DNA of 47,621 nucleotides, taken from the NCBI GenBank assembly GCA_903869365.1, contig CAIPYV010000128.1, positions 1-47,621 on the forward strand, written 5' to 3'. Every line of letters starts with the position of its first letter. Position 1 is the first letter of the stretch. The notes under the pieces are model-generated. The model made no database searches. It saw only the letters and a program-made list of their open reading frames with translations, and had not been told where the DNA came from. The position numbers and the translations under genes are program-made. Shown in pieces: positions 28,666-38,189 of this stretch. Origin of the DNA: an uncultured Chlorobiaceae bacterium. GTDB taxonomy: Bacteria > Bacteroidota > Chlorobiia > Chlorobiales > Chlorobiaceae.

Positions 28666-28827
28666 ATGGGCTATTCAAGATCAATAAAGGTAAGCATTTT
28701 AAGACGGATTTTACCCCCTAATAACGCAAGCATTACCAAGGTGAGTGAGGAAATTGGTCTTAATGATCAAACGATTCGGAACTGGATCAAGCAGGCGTCA
28801 GGTAGTCAGTTGCTCGCGATGGAATAG
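28666..28827 (+). pseudogene. Truncated transposase (helix-turn-helix N-terminal part)
   Basis: A 53-codon fragment begins MGYSRSIKVSILRRILPPNN and has a helix-turn-helix ending GLNDQTIRNWIKQA, as in OrfA-type transposases. An AAGGAGA ribosome binding site precedes it. It stops after LLAME, where a full transposase would go on for hundreds of residues; no continuation was found in other frames. It is a relic beside the toxin-antitoxin pair. The exact IS family is not certain. Confidence 0.6.
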
Positions 28828-29180
28828 GGCGGATAGGTCTTATAGGCCTAATGGGCTCTTATAAAAATTGGTGTTGGTGGGAATGGAGCCCTCACGGGAG
28901 TTCGGGATGAGTGGGAGCGGAGTGACGGGCTGGAGGTGGTTGAGTGGGAATTGGGAGGAAAGGAGATGTATGGTTTACCTGCCCTGCAGTACCATTCAAA
29001 AAAAACTTTATATTATTGTTTTTCTTAAGGTAATGCAATGCTCTTTTTTCTTACCTTCAGGGTGTTTTTTTTAGAGCGTGTTTGTGAATTTTGTTTAAAA
29101 AAATACTATCAGCCGATATACAAATATCCGTATAAAGATTTTTAAAATATTAGTTTATAGCGATTCAACCAATATCTTTC
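28828..29180. other. Non-coding debris between the transposase fragment and ilvN
   Basis: The first half is G-rich and of unusual composition (28870-28975, GTGGG/GGGAG-like runs), unlike the rest of the window. The second half is AT-rich. AGAGCGTGTTTGTGAATTTTG at about 29074 is reminiscent of a transposon end, without a visible partner. GATAT-ACAA-ATATC lies at 29115-29128. A promoter for ilvN should lie here, since a terminator separates it from ilvB, but I could not define one with confidence. Confidence 0.45.
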
Positions 29181-29657
29181 ATGAAACACATCATATCTGT
29201 ACTCGTTGAAAACAAGTTTGGAACCCTTAACAGGGTTGCTACGATGTTCAGCGCCCGTGGTTTTAATCTTTCAAGTATTTCCATTGGTGAAACGGAGGAT
29301 CCGGAAATTTCACGGATGACCATTGTGACCTTTGCTGACGACCAGATCATCAATCAGGTCATCAAGCAGTTGAACAGACTGATTGATACCATTAAAGTTA
29401 CTGACCTGACAACGCAGCCTCATGTTGAGCGGGAACTGCTTCTTATGACTCTGAAACTCAGCAAGACGCAACAGCATGAGATTTTCGAACTTATCAATGT
29501 TTTTAAAGGAAAAGTCGTGGATATAAAACAAAAATCCATTACTATTGAGGTCATCGGTTCGCCGGATAAGATCAACACAACTATTGATATCTTCAAGCCC
29601 TACGGAATAAAGGAGTTAGCCCGTTCAGGCGCTGTTGCAATACACCGTGGAGAGTGA
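29181..29657 (+). CDS. ilvN: Acetolactate synthase, small (regulatory) subunit
   Basis: The 158-residue protein starts with an ACT domain (ISVLVENKFGTLNRVATMFS and SSISIGETEDPEISRM), which binds valine for feedback inhibition, and a C-terminal ALS_ss domain. It activates and regulates IlvB. It begins the second half of the pathway operon, 39 bp before ilvC. Its separation from ilvB by 1.5 kb of foreign genes is unusual. Confidence 0.95.
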   Translation: MKHIISVLVENKFGTLNRVATMFSARGFNLSSISIGETEDPEISRMTIVTFADDQIINQVIKQLNRLIDTIKVTDLTTQPHVERELLLMTLKLSKTQQHEIFELINVFKGKVVDIKQKSITIEVIGSPDKINTTIDIFKPYGIKELARSGAVAIHRGE

Positions 29658-29696
29658 CACCATTTTACTGTATTATCAATCAAAACCATTTTACTG

Positions 29697-30689
29697 ATGA
29701 ATGTTTATTACGATAAGGATGCCGATCTGGGTTATCTCCAGGGAAAGAATATTGCAGTACTCGGTTACGGCAGCCAGGGCCATGCTCATGCTCTTAACCT
29801 TAAGGACAGCGGCTTGAATGTACGAGTCGGTCTTCGCACAGAGAGTGCTTCGTCCGACAAAGCAAGAGAAGCCGGCCTGGAAGTCGACACCGTTGCTGAA
29901 GCGGTTAAATGGGCAGACATCGTCATGGTGCTTCTTCCTGACCAGAACCAGAAGGCAATCTATGATGCTGAAATTGCTCCGAACCTTGTGCCGGGCAACA
30001 CCCTTGCTTTTGCTCATGGTTTCAATATCCATTACAAACAGATCATTCCGGCTGAGACAATCAACGTTATCATGATTGCTCCTAAAAGCCCGGGTCACCT
30101 TGTGCGCCGTACCTTTACTCAGGGCAATGGTGTCCCCTGCCTTATCGCAGTCCATCAGGATGCTACCGGAGAGGCAAAACAGCAGGCACTTGCATGGGCG
30201 AAAGCTCTTGGCGGTACCAAGGCCGGCGTTATCGAGACATCAATTAAAAATGAAACTGAAACCGATCTCTTCGGTGAACAGGCTGTACTCTGCGGCGGAT
30301 CAGCCGAGCTTATCAAGGCTGGGTATGAAACCCTTGTTGAGGCTGGTTACCCTGAAGAACTCGCCTACTTCGAATGTATGCACGAGTTGAAACTGATTGT
30401 TGACCTTTATTATGAAGGTGGTCTGTCGAGAATGAACTATTCGGTCAGTGATACCGCCGAGTATGGTGGCATGACACGCGGACCGCGTCTTATTACTCCT
30501 GCAGTAAAGGCTGAAATGAAAAAGATCCTTGAAGAGGTCCAGGATGGTCGTTTTGCCAAGGAGTTCATTGATGAGTGCAACGGCGGCTACAAAACACTGA
30601 GCAAACTCAGAGAGGATAACCGCAACCATTCAATTGAAACGGTAGGGGCAAAGCTCCGCAACATGATGAGCTGGCTGATCAAAAAATAA
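29697..30689 (+). CDS. ilvC: Ketol-acid reductoisomerase
   Basis: IlvC isomerises and reduces acetolactate to dihydroxyisovalerate. The 330-residue length marks the class I (short) form. The Rossmann motif is [15 protein letters not shown]; the following loop [14 protein letters not shown] suggests NADPH use. Metal-binding and catalytic residues are in the [13 protein letters not shown] block. The direct repeat CCATTTTACTG occurs at 29660 and 29686, just before the ATG. It is followed by leuB 17 bp later. Confidence 0.96.
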   Translation: MNVYYDKDADLGYLQGKNIAVLGYGSQGHAHALNLKDSGLNVRVGLRTESASSDKAREAGLEVDTVAEAVKWADIVMVLLPDQNQKAIYDAEIAPNLVPGNTLAFAHGFNIHYKQIIPAETINVIMIAPKSPGHLVRRTFTQGNGVPCLIAVHQDATGEAKQQALAWAKALGGTKAGVIETSIKNETETDLFGEQAVLCGGSAELIKAGYETLVEAGYPEELAYFECMHELKLIVDLYYEGGLSRMNYSVSDTAEYGGMTRGPRLITPAVKAEMKKILEEVQDGRFAKEFIDECNGGYKTLSKLREDNRNHSIETVGAKLRNMMSWLIKK

Positions 30690-30706
30690 CCGACCCTGAT
30701 AAAGTA

Positions 30707-31765
30707 ATGTACAAAATTGTATCAATACCGGGTGACGGTATCGGCCCGGAAGTAGTTGCAGGAGCTGTTGCAGTAATGGAACAGCTCTCGAAAAAACATG
30801 GCTTTGACATAGAGATTGAGGAGCACCCGTTTGGTGGTGCTTCTTATGATCTGCATGGTGAGATGCTCACTGTCGGGACCCTTGATGCCTGTAAAAAATG
30901 TGATGCGGTCTTGCTTGGTGCGGTCGGCGGTCCGAAATGGGAAAAGCTGCCGCATGAACACAAGCCGGAAGCCGCACTCCTGAAAATCCGTAAAGAGCTT
31001 GAGCTGTTTGCCAACCTCAGACCAGCAAAAGTCTATGATGCCCTGCTTGGAGCATCTTCTCTCAAGCCTGACGTTGTTCGCGGCACGGATTTCCTTGTCT
31101 TTCGTGAACTGACCGGCGGCATTTACTTTGGCCAGCCGCGTGGCTACGATGAAAACAGGGGTTGGAACACCATGGTGTATGAGCGCTATGAAGTTGAGCG
31201 TATTGCTCGTTTAGCGTTTGAAGCTGCACGGAAACGCGATAAAAAAGTCATTTCGATCGACAAGGCAAACGTTCTTGAAGTTTCACAGTTCTGGAGAAAT
31301 GTTGTCCACGAGGTCCATAAGGATTTCCAGGATATTGAGCTGAGCGACATGTATGTGGATAACGCCGCAATGCAGATTGTACGGAACCCAAAACAGTTTG
31401 ATGTCATCGTTACCAGCAACCTTTTTGGTGATATTTTAAGCGATATCGCAGGGATGATTACCGGAAGCCTCGGCATGCTGCCCTCTGCAAGCATTGGCAC
31501 AAACCATGCTTTGTATGAGCCCATCCACGGCAGTGCTCCCGATATTGCAGGACAGAACAAGGCAAACCCTATTGCCACAATCGCATCAGTAGCAATGATG
31601 TTTGACTACAGCTTCTCTTTACCGGAGATTGCTGCTGAAATTTATCAGGCAATCGAGGCTACACTTGCTTCCGGACTACGGACAGCCGACATAGCAAATC
31701 CAGGAGAGAGTACTGTTTCAACAACAGTTATGACAGAGGCAATTGTCAGGCAACTGGGCGCTTGA
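30707..31765 (+). CDS. leuB: 3-isopropylmalate dehydrogenase
   Basis: LeuB oxidises and decarboxylates 3-isopropylmalate, and in the citramalate route 3-methylmalate. The 352-residue protein has the start motif IPGDGIGPEVV, the substrate-binding stretch ELTGGIYFGQPRG, and the metal/NAD block NLFGDILSDIAGMITGSLG with HGSAPDIAGQNKANPIA. It is full length and lies between ilvC and leuA. Confidence 0.96.
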   Translation: MYKIVSIPGDGIGPEVVAGAVAVMEQLSKKHGFDIEIEEHPFGGASYDLHGEMLTVGTLDACKKCDAVLLGAVGGPKWEKLPHEHKPEAALLKIRKELELFANLRPAKVYDALLGASSLKPDVVRGTDFLVFRELTGGIYFGQPRGYDENRGWNTMVYERYEVERIARLAFEAARKRDKKVISIDKANVLEVSQFWRNVVHEVHKDFQDIELSDMYVDNAAMQIVRNPKQFDVIVTSNLFGDILSDIAGMITGSLGMLPSASIGTNHALYEPIHGSAPDIAGQNKANPIATIASVAMMFDYSFSLPEIAAEIYQAIEATLASGLRTADIANPGESTVSTTVMTEAIVRQLGA

Positions 31766-31788
31766 TTAATTAAAGGCGGGCAGATAAT

Positions 31789-33357
31789 GTGAAAGAAAGA
31801 ATTCTTGTATTTGATACAACACTGCGCGATGGGGAGCAATCCCCCGGCGCATCTCTGAATGTTCAGGAAAAAGTTGAAATTGCCAGGCAGCTTGAAAAGC
31901 TTGGAGTGGATGTTATCGAAGCCGGCTTCCCCGCTTCGTCGCCTCTCCAGCTTGAAGCCGTTCAACGGATATGCGCAGAATCCTCATCTATTGTAGCCGC
32001 ATTAGCCCGAGCGGTTGAAAACGATATTACTGCTGCATGGAAAGCTCTTCAGCAGGCTAGCAAACCCCGTATTCACACCTTCATCGGTACGTCTGACATC
32101 CATATTGCAGGGAAATTCGGCAGTGACCGTTACGGAGCCAGTCTGAAGGAGAAGCGACAGACAATTCTGAACATGGCTGTCAATGCTGTAACCTTTGCCA
32201 GAACGTTCACGTCTGATATTGAGTTTTCCGCTGAAGATGCAGGTCGTACGGATCAAGGCTATCTGGCTGAAATCATTGAAGCTGTTATTGAAGCTGGAGC
32301 AACGACCGTCAATATCCCGGACACGACCGGTTATACCTGGCCTTCGGAGTTCGGCATAAAAATAGCCGATCTTCACAGCCGCGTGCCGAATATCGCTAAA
32401 GCCGTCATCAGCGTGCACTGCCATAACGACCTTGGCCTTGCCGTGGCAAACAGTCTCAGCGCGCTGGAACATGGTGCAAGGCAGGTTGAGTGCTCCATCA
32501 ACGGCATCGGAGAGCGTGCAGGAAATGCTTCGCTTGAAGAGATTGTCATGGCACTGAAAGTCAGGAGTGACCTGCACAACTTTTATTCCGGTATTGTCAC
32601 TGAAGAGCTGTACAATACCAGCCGGATGGTCTCGACCTTTACCGGTATCATCATCCAGCCCAACAAGGCAATTGTCGGCGACAATGCATTTTCGCACGAA
32701 TCAGGCATCCATCAGGACGGTATGCTGAAAAACCGGCAGACTTATGAAGTGATGACACCGGAATCGGTCGGTGTACCACAAACAAGTATCGTGCTCGGTC
32801 GCCATTCAGGAAAGCACGGCCTTACATCCCGCCTGCAGACTCTCGGCTACGATCTGCAGGAGGCAGAACTTGATGCTGTGTACAAGCGGTTTGTTGAGAT
32901 TGCCGACAAAAAGAAAGAGGTCTATGACGATGACCTGAGGGTACTGATGGGCGATGAACGAAGCAAGCCCATGAACGCTTATGAACTTGACTACCTGCAT
33001 ATCAACAGCGGAACAGCGTCGATTCCGACCGCAACCATAAGGATTCGCCACAAAGAGCAGATATTTGAAGAATCCGCAACAGGCGATGGCCCGGTGGATG
33101 CCTGTTTCAGGGCTATTGAACGAGCCCTTGGCATCGAATCGATGGTCACGTCCTACTCTGTCCGCTCTACCACTGCCGGACGCCAGGCTATCGGAGAGGC
33201 ACTGGTACGAATCAAGGACAAAAATATCTCTTTTAATGGAAGAGGTATATCGACGGATATTATAGAGGCCAGCGCCAAAGCATATCTGCAGGCTCTCGGC
33301 CAGCGCCAGCATCATTTTGAAAACATCACTCCTGAAACCATAGAAAGCGGGGTTTAA
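31789..33357 (+). CDS. leuA: 2-isopropylmalate synthase
   Basis: LeuA condenses acetyl-CoA with 2-oxoisovalerate, the first step of leucine synthesis. The 522-residue protein has the DRE-TIM barrel motif FDTTLRDGEQSPGASL, the metal-binding VHCHNDLGLAVANSL, and a C-terminal LeuA dimer regulatory domain (from about residue 390) for leucine feedback. Translation starts at GTG 31789, with AAAGGCGGG upstream; an ATG two bases earlier is out of frame and is followed at once by TGA. It ends 5 bp before leuC. Confidence 0.95.
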   Translation: MKERILVFDTTLRDGEQSPGASLNVQEKVEIARQLEKLGVDVIEAGFPASSPLQLEAVQRICAESSSIVAALARAVENDITAAWKALQQASKPRIHTFIGTSDIHIAGKFGSDRYGASLKEKRQTILNMAVNAVTFARTFTSDIEFSAEDAGRTDQGYLAEIIEAVIEAGATTVNIPDTTGYTWPSEFGIKIADLHSRVPNIAKAVISVHCHNDLGLAVANSLSALEHGARQVECSINGIGERAGNASLEEIVMALKVRSDLHNFYSGIVTEELYNTSRMVSTFTGIIIQPNKAIVGDNAFSHESGIHQDGMLKNRQTYEVMTPESVGVPQTSIVLGRHSGKHGLTSRLQTLGYDLQEAELDAVYKRFVEIADKKKEVYDDDLRVLMGDERSKPMNAYELDYLHINSGTASIPTATIRIRHKEQIFEESATGDGPVDACFRAIERALGIESMVTSYSVRSTTAGRQAIGEALVRIKDKNISFNGRGISTDIIEASAKAYLQALGQRQHHFENITPETIESGV

Positions 33358-33362
33358 ATCCA

Positions 33363-34658
33363 ATGGCACAAACAATAACCCAGAAAATTCTTGCAAAAGC
33401 AGCAAACAGAGCATTTGTCGACGCCGGTGAAAGCGTCTGGCTGAATGTCGACATTCTGCTTACCCATGATGTCTGCGGTCCACCGACCTTTGATATTTTC
33501 AAAGAAGAGTTCGGTGCTGACGCAAAGGTATGGGATCCAAAAAAAATTGTCGTTCTTCCCGACCATTATATTTTTACAGCGAACGAGCATGCCCATCGCA
33601 ACATAGATCTCTTGAGACAGTTTGCAAAAGAACAGGGACTGGAGAACTATTATGATGTTGGAACGGATCGATACAAAGGGGTCTGTCATGTCGCATTAGC
33701 CGAAGAGGGCTTCAATCTGCCGGGAACCGTTCTCTTTGGAACCGACTCTCACACCTGCACTTCAGGGGCATTCGGCATGTTCGGCACAGGTATCGGCAAT
33801 ACAGATGCCGCATTCATTCTCGGTACAGGCAAACTCTGGGAAAAAGTACCTGAATCGATGAAGTTCACCTTCGACGGCCCTATGCCTGAATACCTTACGG
33901 CTAAAGACCTTATTCTGCAGATTCTCGGCGATATAACCACCGATGGAGCAACCTACCGGGCTATGGAGTTTGACGGAGAGGCTATTTTTTCACTTCCTAT
34001 GGAAGAGAGAATGACCCTGACCAACATGGCTATCGAGGCCGGAGGCATGAACGGCATCATTGCTGCTGACGAGATCACCGAACGTTATGTCCGTGCAACA
34101 AGCAGCAAGCCTTATGAACTATTCATAAGCGATCCTGATGCAACATACCACAGCAAATACCGTTATGATGTCCGTAAACTTGAACCCGTGGTTGCCCAGC
34201 CGCACAGCCCTGATAACCGTGCCACGGTCAGAAGTGTCCAGGGAACGAAAATCACAAAGTCTTATATCGGTTCCTGCACCGGCGGCAAACTGACTGATTT
34301 TGTCATGGCGGCAAAGATCCTGAAGGGACAGAAGGTGTCGGTTACGACAAATATTGTACCGGCAACCGTTAAAGTGGCCCTTGACCTTGAGTGTGAACGT
34401 TACGATGGACAGACCCTGAAACAGATTTTTGAAGATGCGGGATGCACCATTGCACTGCCTTCATGCGCTGCATGTCTTGGCGGACCTGCTGATACGGTTG
34501 GACGTTCGGTTGACAATGATGTTGTTGTCTCGACAACCAACCGCAACTTCCCTGGCCGGATGGGCAGTAAACACGCAGGTGTCTACCTTGCCTCTCCACT
34601 GACAGCAGCTGCATCGGCAATTACCGGAAAACTTACCGATCCGAGGGATTTCCTCTGA
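33363..34658 (+). CDS. leuC: 3-isopropylmalate dehydratase, large subunit
   Basis: LeuC with LeuD isomerises 2- to 3-isopropylmalate and can also serve citramalate. The 431-residue size and sequence fit the archaeal-type, shorter large subunit. The [4Fe-4S] ligands are Cys in YIGSCTGGKLTDF and in PSCAACLGG; FGTDSHTCTSGAFG is the substrate-binding block. It is followed 37 bp later by leuD. Confidence 0.95.
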   Translation: MAQTITQKILAKAANRAFVDAGESVWLNVDILLTHDVCGPPTFDIFKEEFGADAKVWDPKKIVVLPDHYIFTANEHAHRNIDLLRQFAKEQGLENYYDVGTDRYKGVCHVALAEEGFNLPGTVLFGTDSHTCTSGAFGMFGTGIGNTDAAFILGTGKLWEKVPESMKFTFDGPMPEYLTAKDLILQILGDITTDGATYRAMEFDGEAIFSLPMEERMTLTNMAIEAGGMNGIIAADEITERYVRATSSKPYELFISDPDATYHSKYRYDVRKLEPVVAQPHSPDNRATVRSVQGTKITKSYIGSCTGGKLTDFVMAAKILKGQKVSVTTNIVPATVKVALDLECERYDGQTLKQIFEDAGCTIALPSCAACLGGPADTVGRSVDNDVVVSTTNRNFPGRMGSKHAGVYLASPLTAAASAITGKLTDPRDFL

Positions 34659-34695
34659 TCGGCACATAAGGACTAACTTATTCGCTTCATACAAC

Positions 34696-35262
34696 ATGGA
34701 AAAAATAATTCAGGGCAAAGCCTATGTTTTAGGTAAAAATATTGATACCGACCAGATTATTCCGGCCGAGCATCTTGTTTACAGCCTCTCCAATCCTGAA
34801 GAGGTGAAACTCTACGGGAAGTATGCCCTTTCGGGGGTGCCGCCAGATCAGGGAGGGCTTCCTGCCGGCAATATTCCTTTCATTCAGGAAGGACGTTTCG
34901 ATTCAGACTTTACCATTATCATCGGCGGCCCGAACTTCGGTTGCGGTTCGTCAAGGGAGCACGCGCCATTTGCCTTGAAAGTTGCTGGAATTAAAGCCAT
35001 TATTGCAGAGTCTTACGCAAGAATTTTTTATCGCAACTCGGTCGATGGCGGTTTTGTTATTCCTTATGAAACCTCAGAGCAACTCAACCAGCTCATCAAT
35101 ACCGGTGATGAGCTGAAGATTGATGTGGAATCCAATACCCTCGAAAACCTGACCAGCAAGGCCACTTATACCCTCAAACCGCTTGGTGATGTCTTTAGCA
35201 TCGTCGAGGCCGGAGGTATTTTTGCTTATGCCAGACAGGAAAACTTAATGGCTCAACCTTGA
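34696..35262 (+). CDS. leuD: 3-isopropylmalate dehydratase, small subunit
   Basis: The 188-residue small subunit has NIDTDQIIPAEHL near the start and the swivel-domain signature GPNFGCGSSREHAPFALK. It supplies part of the active site of the LeuC enzyme. It ends three bases before cimA, so translational coupling is likely. Confidence 0.95.
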   Translation: MEKIIQGKAYVLGKNIDTDQIIPAEHLVYSLSNPEEVKLYGKYALSGVPPDQGGLPAGNIPFIQEGRFDSDFTIIIGGPNFGCGSSREHAPFALKVAGIKAIIAESYARIFYRNSVDGGFVIPYETSEQLNQLINTGDELKIDVESNTLENLTSKATYTLKPLGDVFSIVEAGGIFAYARQENLMAQP

Positions 35263-35265
35263 TTT

Positions 35266-36876
35266 ATGACTGTTACCATAACGCCTATAGAGCTTTACGA
35301 TACCACCCTGCGTGATGGCACTCAAGGTGAACATATCAACCTTTCTGTGCAGGACAAGCTCCTTATTGCTGAAAAGCTCGATGAGTTCGGCATGGACTAT
35401 ATTGAAGGTGGATGGCCGAGCAGTAACCCCAAGGACGAAGAGTTTTTTATCAAGGCACGCCAGCTTAAGTTCAAGCATGCTCAACTTAGCTCGTTCGGCT
35501 CGACAGCCCGAACAGTAGCTACCGTTGAGAGTGACCCTAACCTGCTCGGACTGCTTCACTCTGAAACTCCGGTCATCACGATTTTCGGAAAAACGTGGAA
35601 AGCTCACTCCGTAAAAAGCCTTGGCATAACTGATGATGAGAATGCTGAACTGATTTTCCGCTCTGTTGCCTTTCTGAAGGCAGAGGGAAGAGAGGTTTTT
35701 TTTGATGCCGAACATTTTTTTGACGGATTCAAGGACAACCGTGAGTTTGCCTTGAAAATGCTGCTTGCAGCAGTTCAGGCCGGTGCTTCAAAAATTGTGC
35801 TCTGTGACACCAACGGTGGCTCACTGCCTCATGAAGTAACCGAAATTGTAGCACAGGTATTGGCAGTTACAGGGGTGCCGGTAGGCATCCACAGCCACAA
35901 TGACAGCGATCTGGCTGTGGCGAACTCCATTGCAGCCGTCATGGCGGGCGCAACCCATATACAGGGCACTATCAACGGAATCGGCGAACGATGCGGGAAC
36001 GCCAACCTCATCAGCATTATTCCCAATATTATTCTGAAGCTCCAACGATCATTCACGCATGTAGATCATCTCAAACAACTTACCTCCCTGTCGAAGTTTG
36101 TCTATGAGATTCTGAATATGCCTTCGAATACCAGAGCACCTTTTGTTGGAAAATCAGCATTTGCCCATAAAGGCGGCATCCATGTCAGCGCCGTTATGAA
36201 AGAGAGTTCGCTTTACGAACATATTGATCCTGCACTTGTCGGAAACCGTCAACGGGTTCTTGTTTCAGAGCTTGCCGGACAAAGTAATATCCGATACAAG
36301 GCTCAGGAACTCGGTATCGGCATTCCGGAGCAGAAAGATCTTATCAAGAATATCGTACACCATATCAAGGAGCTCGAACACGAAGGCTATCAGTTTGACG
36401 GAGCTGAAGCTTCTTTTGAACTGATCCTGCACAGGGAACTTGGCAATTTTAAACCGTTCTTTGAAGTCCTTGAAACCAAAGTGCATATTGAATCGAGCAA
36501 AAATGCGAAAAATGTTGATCAGGCTGTTCTAAAGGTCAAGGTTGGCGAAGAGATCGAGCATATTGCCGCTGATGGTGACGGACCGGTCAATGCACTTGAC
36601 AAAGCTCTTCGTAAAGCACTGATCCATTTTTACCCTGAAATAAAGAGTATCAAACTGATTGACTACAAAGTCCGTGTACTTGAAGAAAAACGGGGAACAA
36701 GCGCCAAAGTGCGAGTATTGATAGAGTCAAGCAATGGTCGCTATACCTGGGGTACGGTAGGGGTATCAACGAACATCATCGAAGCGAGCCTTCATGCCCT
36801 TCAGGACAGTATGAACTATCACCTGTTCACCCTAAAAGCATCAGCTCCACAAGCTGAAACCACTCCACAGGCATAA
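35266..36876 (+). CDS. cimA: (R)-citramalate synthase
   Basis: CimA joins acetyl-CoA and pyruvate to citramalate, the entry to isoleucine without threonine deaminase. The 536-residue protein has the barrel motif YDTTLRDGTQGEHINLS, IHSHNDSDLAVANS, and a regulatory domain from about residue 400. The QGEH in place of QSPG in the first motif and the length fit the CimA/LeuA-like subgroup rather than LeuA. Its place at the end of an operon with leuBCD, with no ilvA in the window, supports the role. Confidence 0.9.
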   Translation: MTVTITPIELYDTTLRDGTQGEHINLSVQDKLLIAEKLDEFGMDYIEGGWPSSNPKDEEFFIKARQLKFKHAQLSSFGSTARTVATVESDPNLLGLLHSETPVITIFGKTWKAHSVKSLGITDDENAELIFRSVAFLKAEGREVFFDAEHFFDGFKDNREFALKMLLAAVQAGASKIVLCDTNGGSLPHEVTEIVAQVLAVTGVPVGIHSHNDSDLAVANSIAAVMAGATHIQGTINGIGERCGNANLISIIPNIILKLQRSFTHVDHLKQLTSLSKFVYEILNMPSNTRAPFVGKSAFAHKGGIHVSAVMKESSLYEHIDPALVGNRQRVLVSELAGQSNIRYKAQELGIGIPEQKDLIKNIVHHIKELEHEGYQFDGAEASFELILHRELGNFKPFFEVLETKVHIESSKNAKNVDQAVLKVKVGEEIEHIAADGDGPVNALDKALRKALIHFYPEIKSIKLIDYKVRVLEEKRGTSAKVRVLIESSNGRYTWGTVGVSTNIIEASLHALQDSMNYHLFTLKASAPQAETTPQA

Positions 36877-36889
36877 CCAGGCTTTTTCG

Positions 36890-36912
36890 GGCAGCATCTG
36901 CATGGTGCTGCC
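36890..36912 (+). terminator. Hairpin after cimA
   Basis: GGCAGCA (36890-36896) and TGCTGCC (36906-36912) form a seven-pair stem with a nine-base loop. A weak, interrupted T-rich tail follows. It probably marks the end of the leu-cim operon. Confidence 0.5.
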
Positions 36913-37043
36913 TCTCCCCAGATTCTTTCCGTTTGTTTGCAAAAAGGCATGTTTACTCCGTGTTTTTTTGTATCTTTCTTTTTTACGTTATTATTGCTTT
37001 TATAATATCGCGATTATCGAAACCCATGACTAACTCATGAAGA

Positions 37044-37712
37044 ATGCGAATCCATGATCTTGATCCTGAAAACAGACCGCAGGAACGATTTCTCCGATCA
37101 GGGCCTGCGTCCCTCAGTCCGGCTGAATTGCTCTCACTTATTCTGCGTTCGGGAACAAGAAACCTGAATATTGTTGATACCTGCAATAAGATCATCAGTG
37201 AATTCAGCCTTGAAAAGCTTGCCGATATAACACAAAGTGAACTTCAGAACATCAAGGGAATCGGCAAGGTGAAAGCAATGCAGATCATTGCCATTTTTGA
37301 ACTGAACAAGCGGCTGCATTATGCACGAAATTTCAACAAAAAAATTACAGCCGCACGAGATATTTTTGAATACATGGCCTGCAGAATACCGGATGAAACA
37401 AAGGAGCATCTCTTCGTTCTGCACCTGAACACCAAAAACCAGATTATTAAAACCGAGGTGGTTTCAGTAGGAACGCTCAATGCCGCGCTTATCCATCCCA
37501 GGGAGGTTTTCAAGTCAGCAATCAGAGAAAGTGCTCATGCAATCATCCTGGTACACAACCATCCCTCAGGTGACGTTGAGCCAAGCAATGCCGACAAACA
37601 GGTCACCACGTTGCTTAAACAGGCAAGTGCCATCATCCAGATCGATCTGCTTGACCATATCATTATAGCAAAAACAGAATGGTTCAGCTTTCGGGAACGC
37701 TCTCTGCTTTAA
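37044..37712 (+). CDS. radC: RadC/JAMM-domain protein
   Basis: The 222-residue protein has a helix-hairpin-helix segment ([15 protein letters not shown], residues about 70-85) and the JAMM metal-binding motif [14 protein letters not shown] near the C-terminus. RadC was named a DNA-repair protein, but its biochemical role is not settled. It is convergent with the cold-shock gene 17 bp away. Confidence 0.9.
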   Translation: MRIHDLDPENRPQERFLRSGPASLSPAELLSLILRSGTRNLNIVDTCNKIISEFSLEKLADITQSELQNIKGIGKVKAMQIIAIFELNKRLHYARNFNKKITAARDIFEYMACRIPDETKEHLFVLHLNTKNQIIKTEVVSVGTLNAALIHPREVFKSAIRESAHAIILVHNHPSGDVEPSNADKQVTTLLKQASAIIQIDLLDHIIIAKTEWFSFRERSLL

Positions 37713-37729
37713 TTTCAACCAAATGATTC

Positions 37730-37972
37730 TTAGCTAAACGAAAGGGTTTCGGTAAAGCCATCAACAGAAAGTACCCTGACATTTTTTGCCTGAAATCCTT
37801 TCTGAGTTTTGTCAAGTTCGAATTCAACGGCAGCATCTTGATTAAGCACCTTAAAACTTCGATCTGACTGGATAGCCGAAAAATGGACAAAAATGTCCTC
37901 TCCTCCCTCTGGATTTACAAGAAACCCATAGCCTTTTTTACCATCAAACCATTTAACTTTGCTTACAGCCAT
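37730..37972 (-). CDS. Cold-shock-like protein (CspA family)
   Basis: The 80-residue protein is a single cold-shock domain with RNP1 KKGYGFL and RNP2 DIFVHFSAI, starting [16 protein letters not shown]. It binds single-stranded RNA or DNA, as an RNA chaperone. A 14-bp inverted repeat lies about 40-85 bp upstream of the start and may shape its 5' leader. Confidence 0.93.
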   Translation of the reverse strand: MAVSKVKWFDGKKGYGFLVNPEGGEDIFVHFSAIQSDRSFKVLNQDAAVEFELDKTQKGFQAKNVRVLSVDGFTETLSFS

Positions 37973-38010
37973 AATAAACAGTAAGAGTTACCATTGTTAA
38001 CGATTTGCAA

Positions 38011-38057
38011 TGCACTATATGAACCGGAGTGTAAATTGGGGTAGTTTATATAGTGCA
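38011..38057. repeat. Inverted repeat upstream of the cold-shock gene
   Basis: TGCACTATATGAAC (38011-38024) and GTTTATATAGTGCA (38044-38057) can form 13 of 14 pairs plus a G-T wobble, around a 19-base loop. TATAGTGC occurs again at about 38120. It lies between the divergent cold-shock and sepiapterin reductase genes and could be an operator, a 5' UTR hairpin, or both. Confidence 0.5.
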
Positions 38058-38189
38058 ATGTATATTTTTTTCTCCGTTATTTTTTGTTTAATAATAAAAC
38101 ACACGCCAACAATAACGTTATAGTGCTTTGCTTAACAGCATAATTTAGATACTTATACAGGAAACCATTTCATAACCGAAAATGAATAC

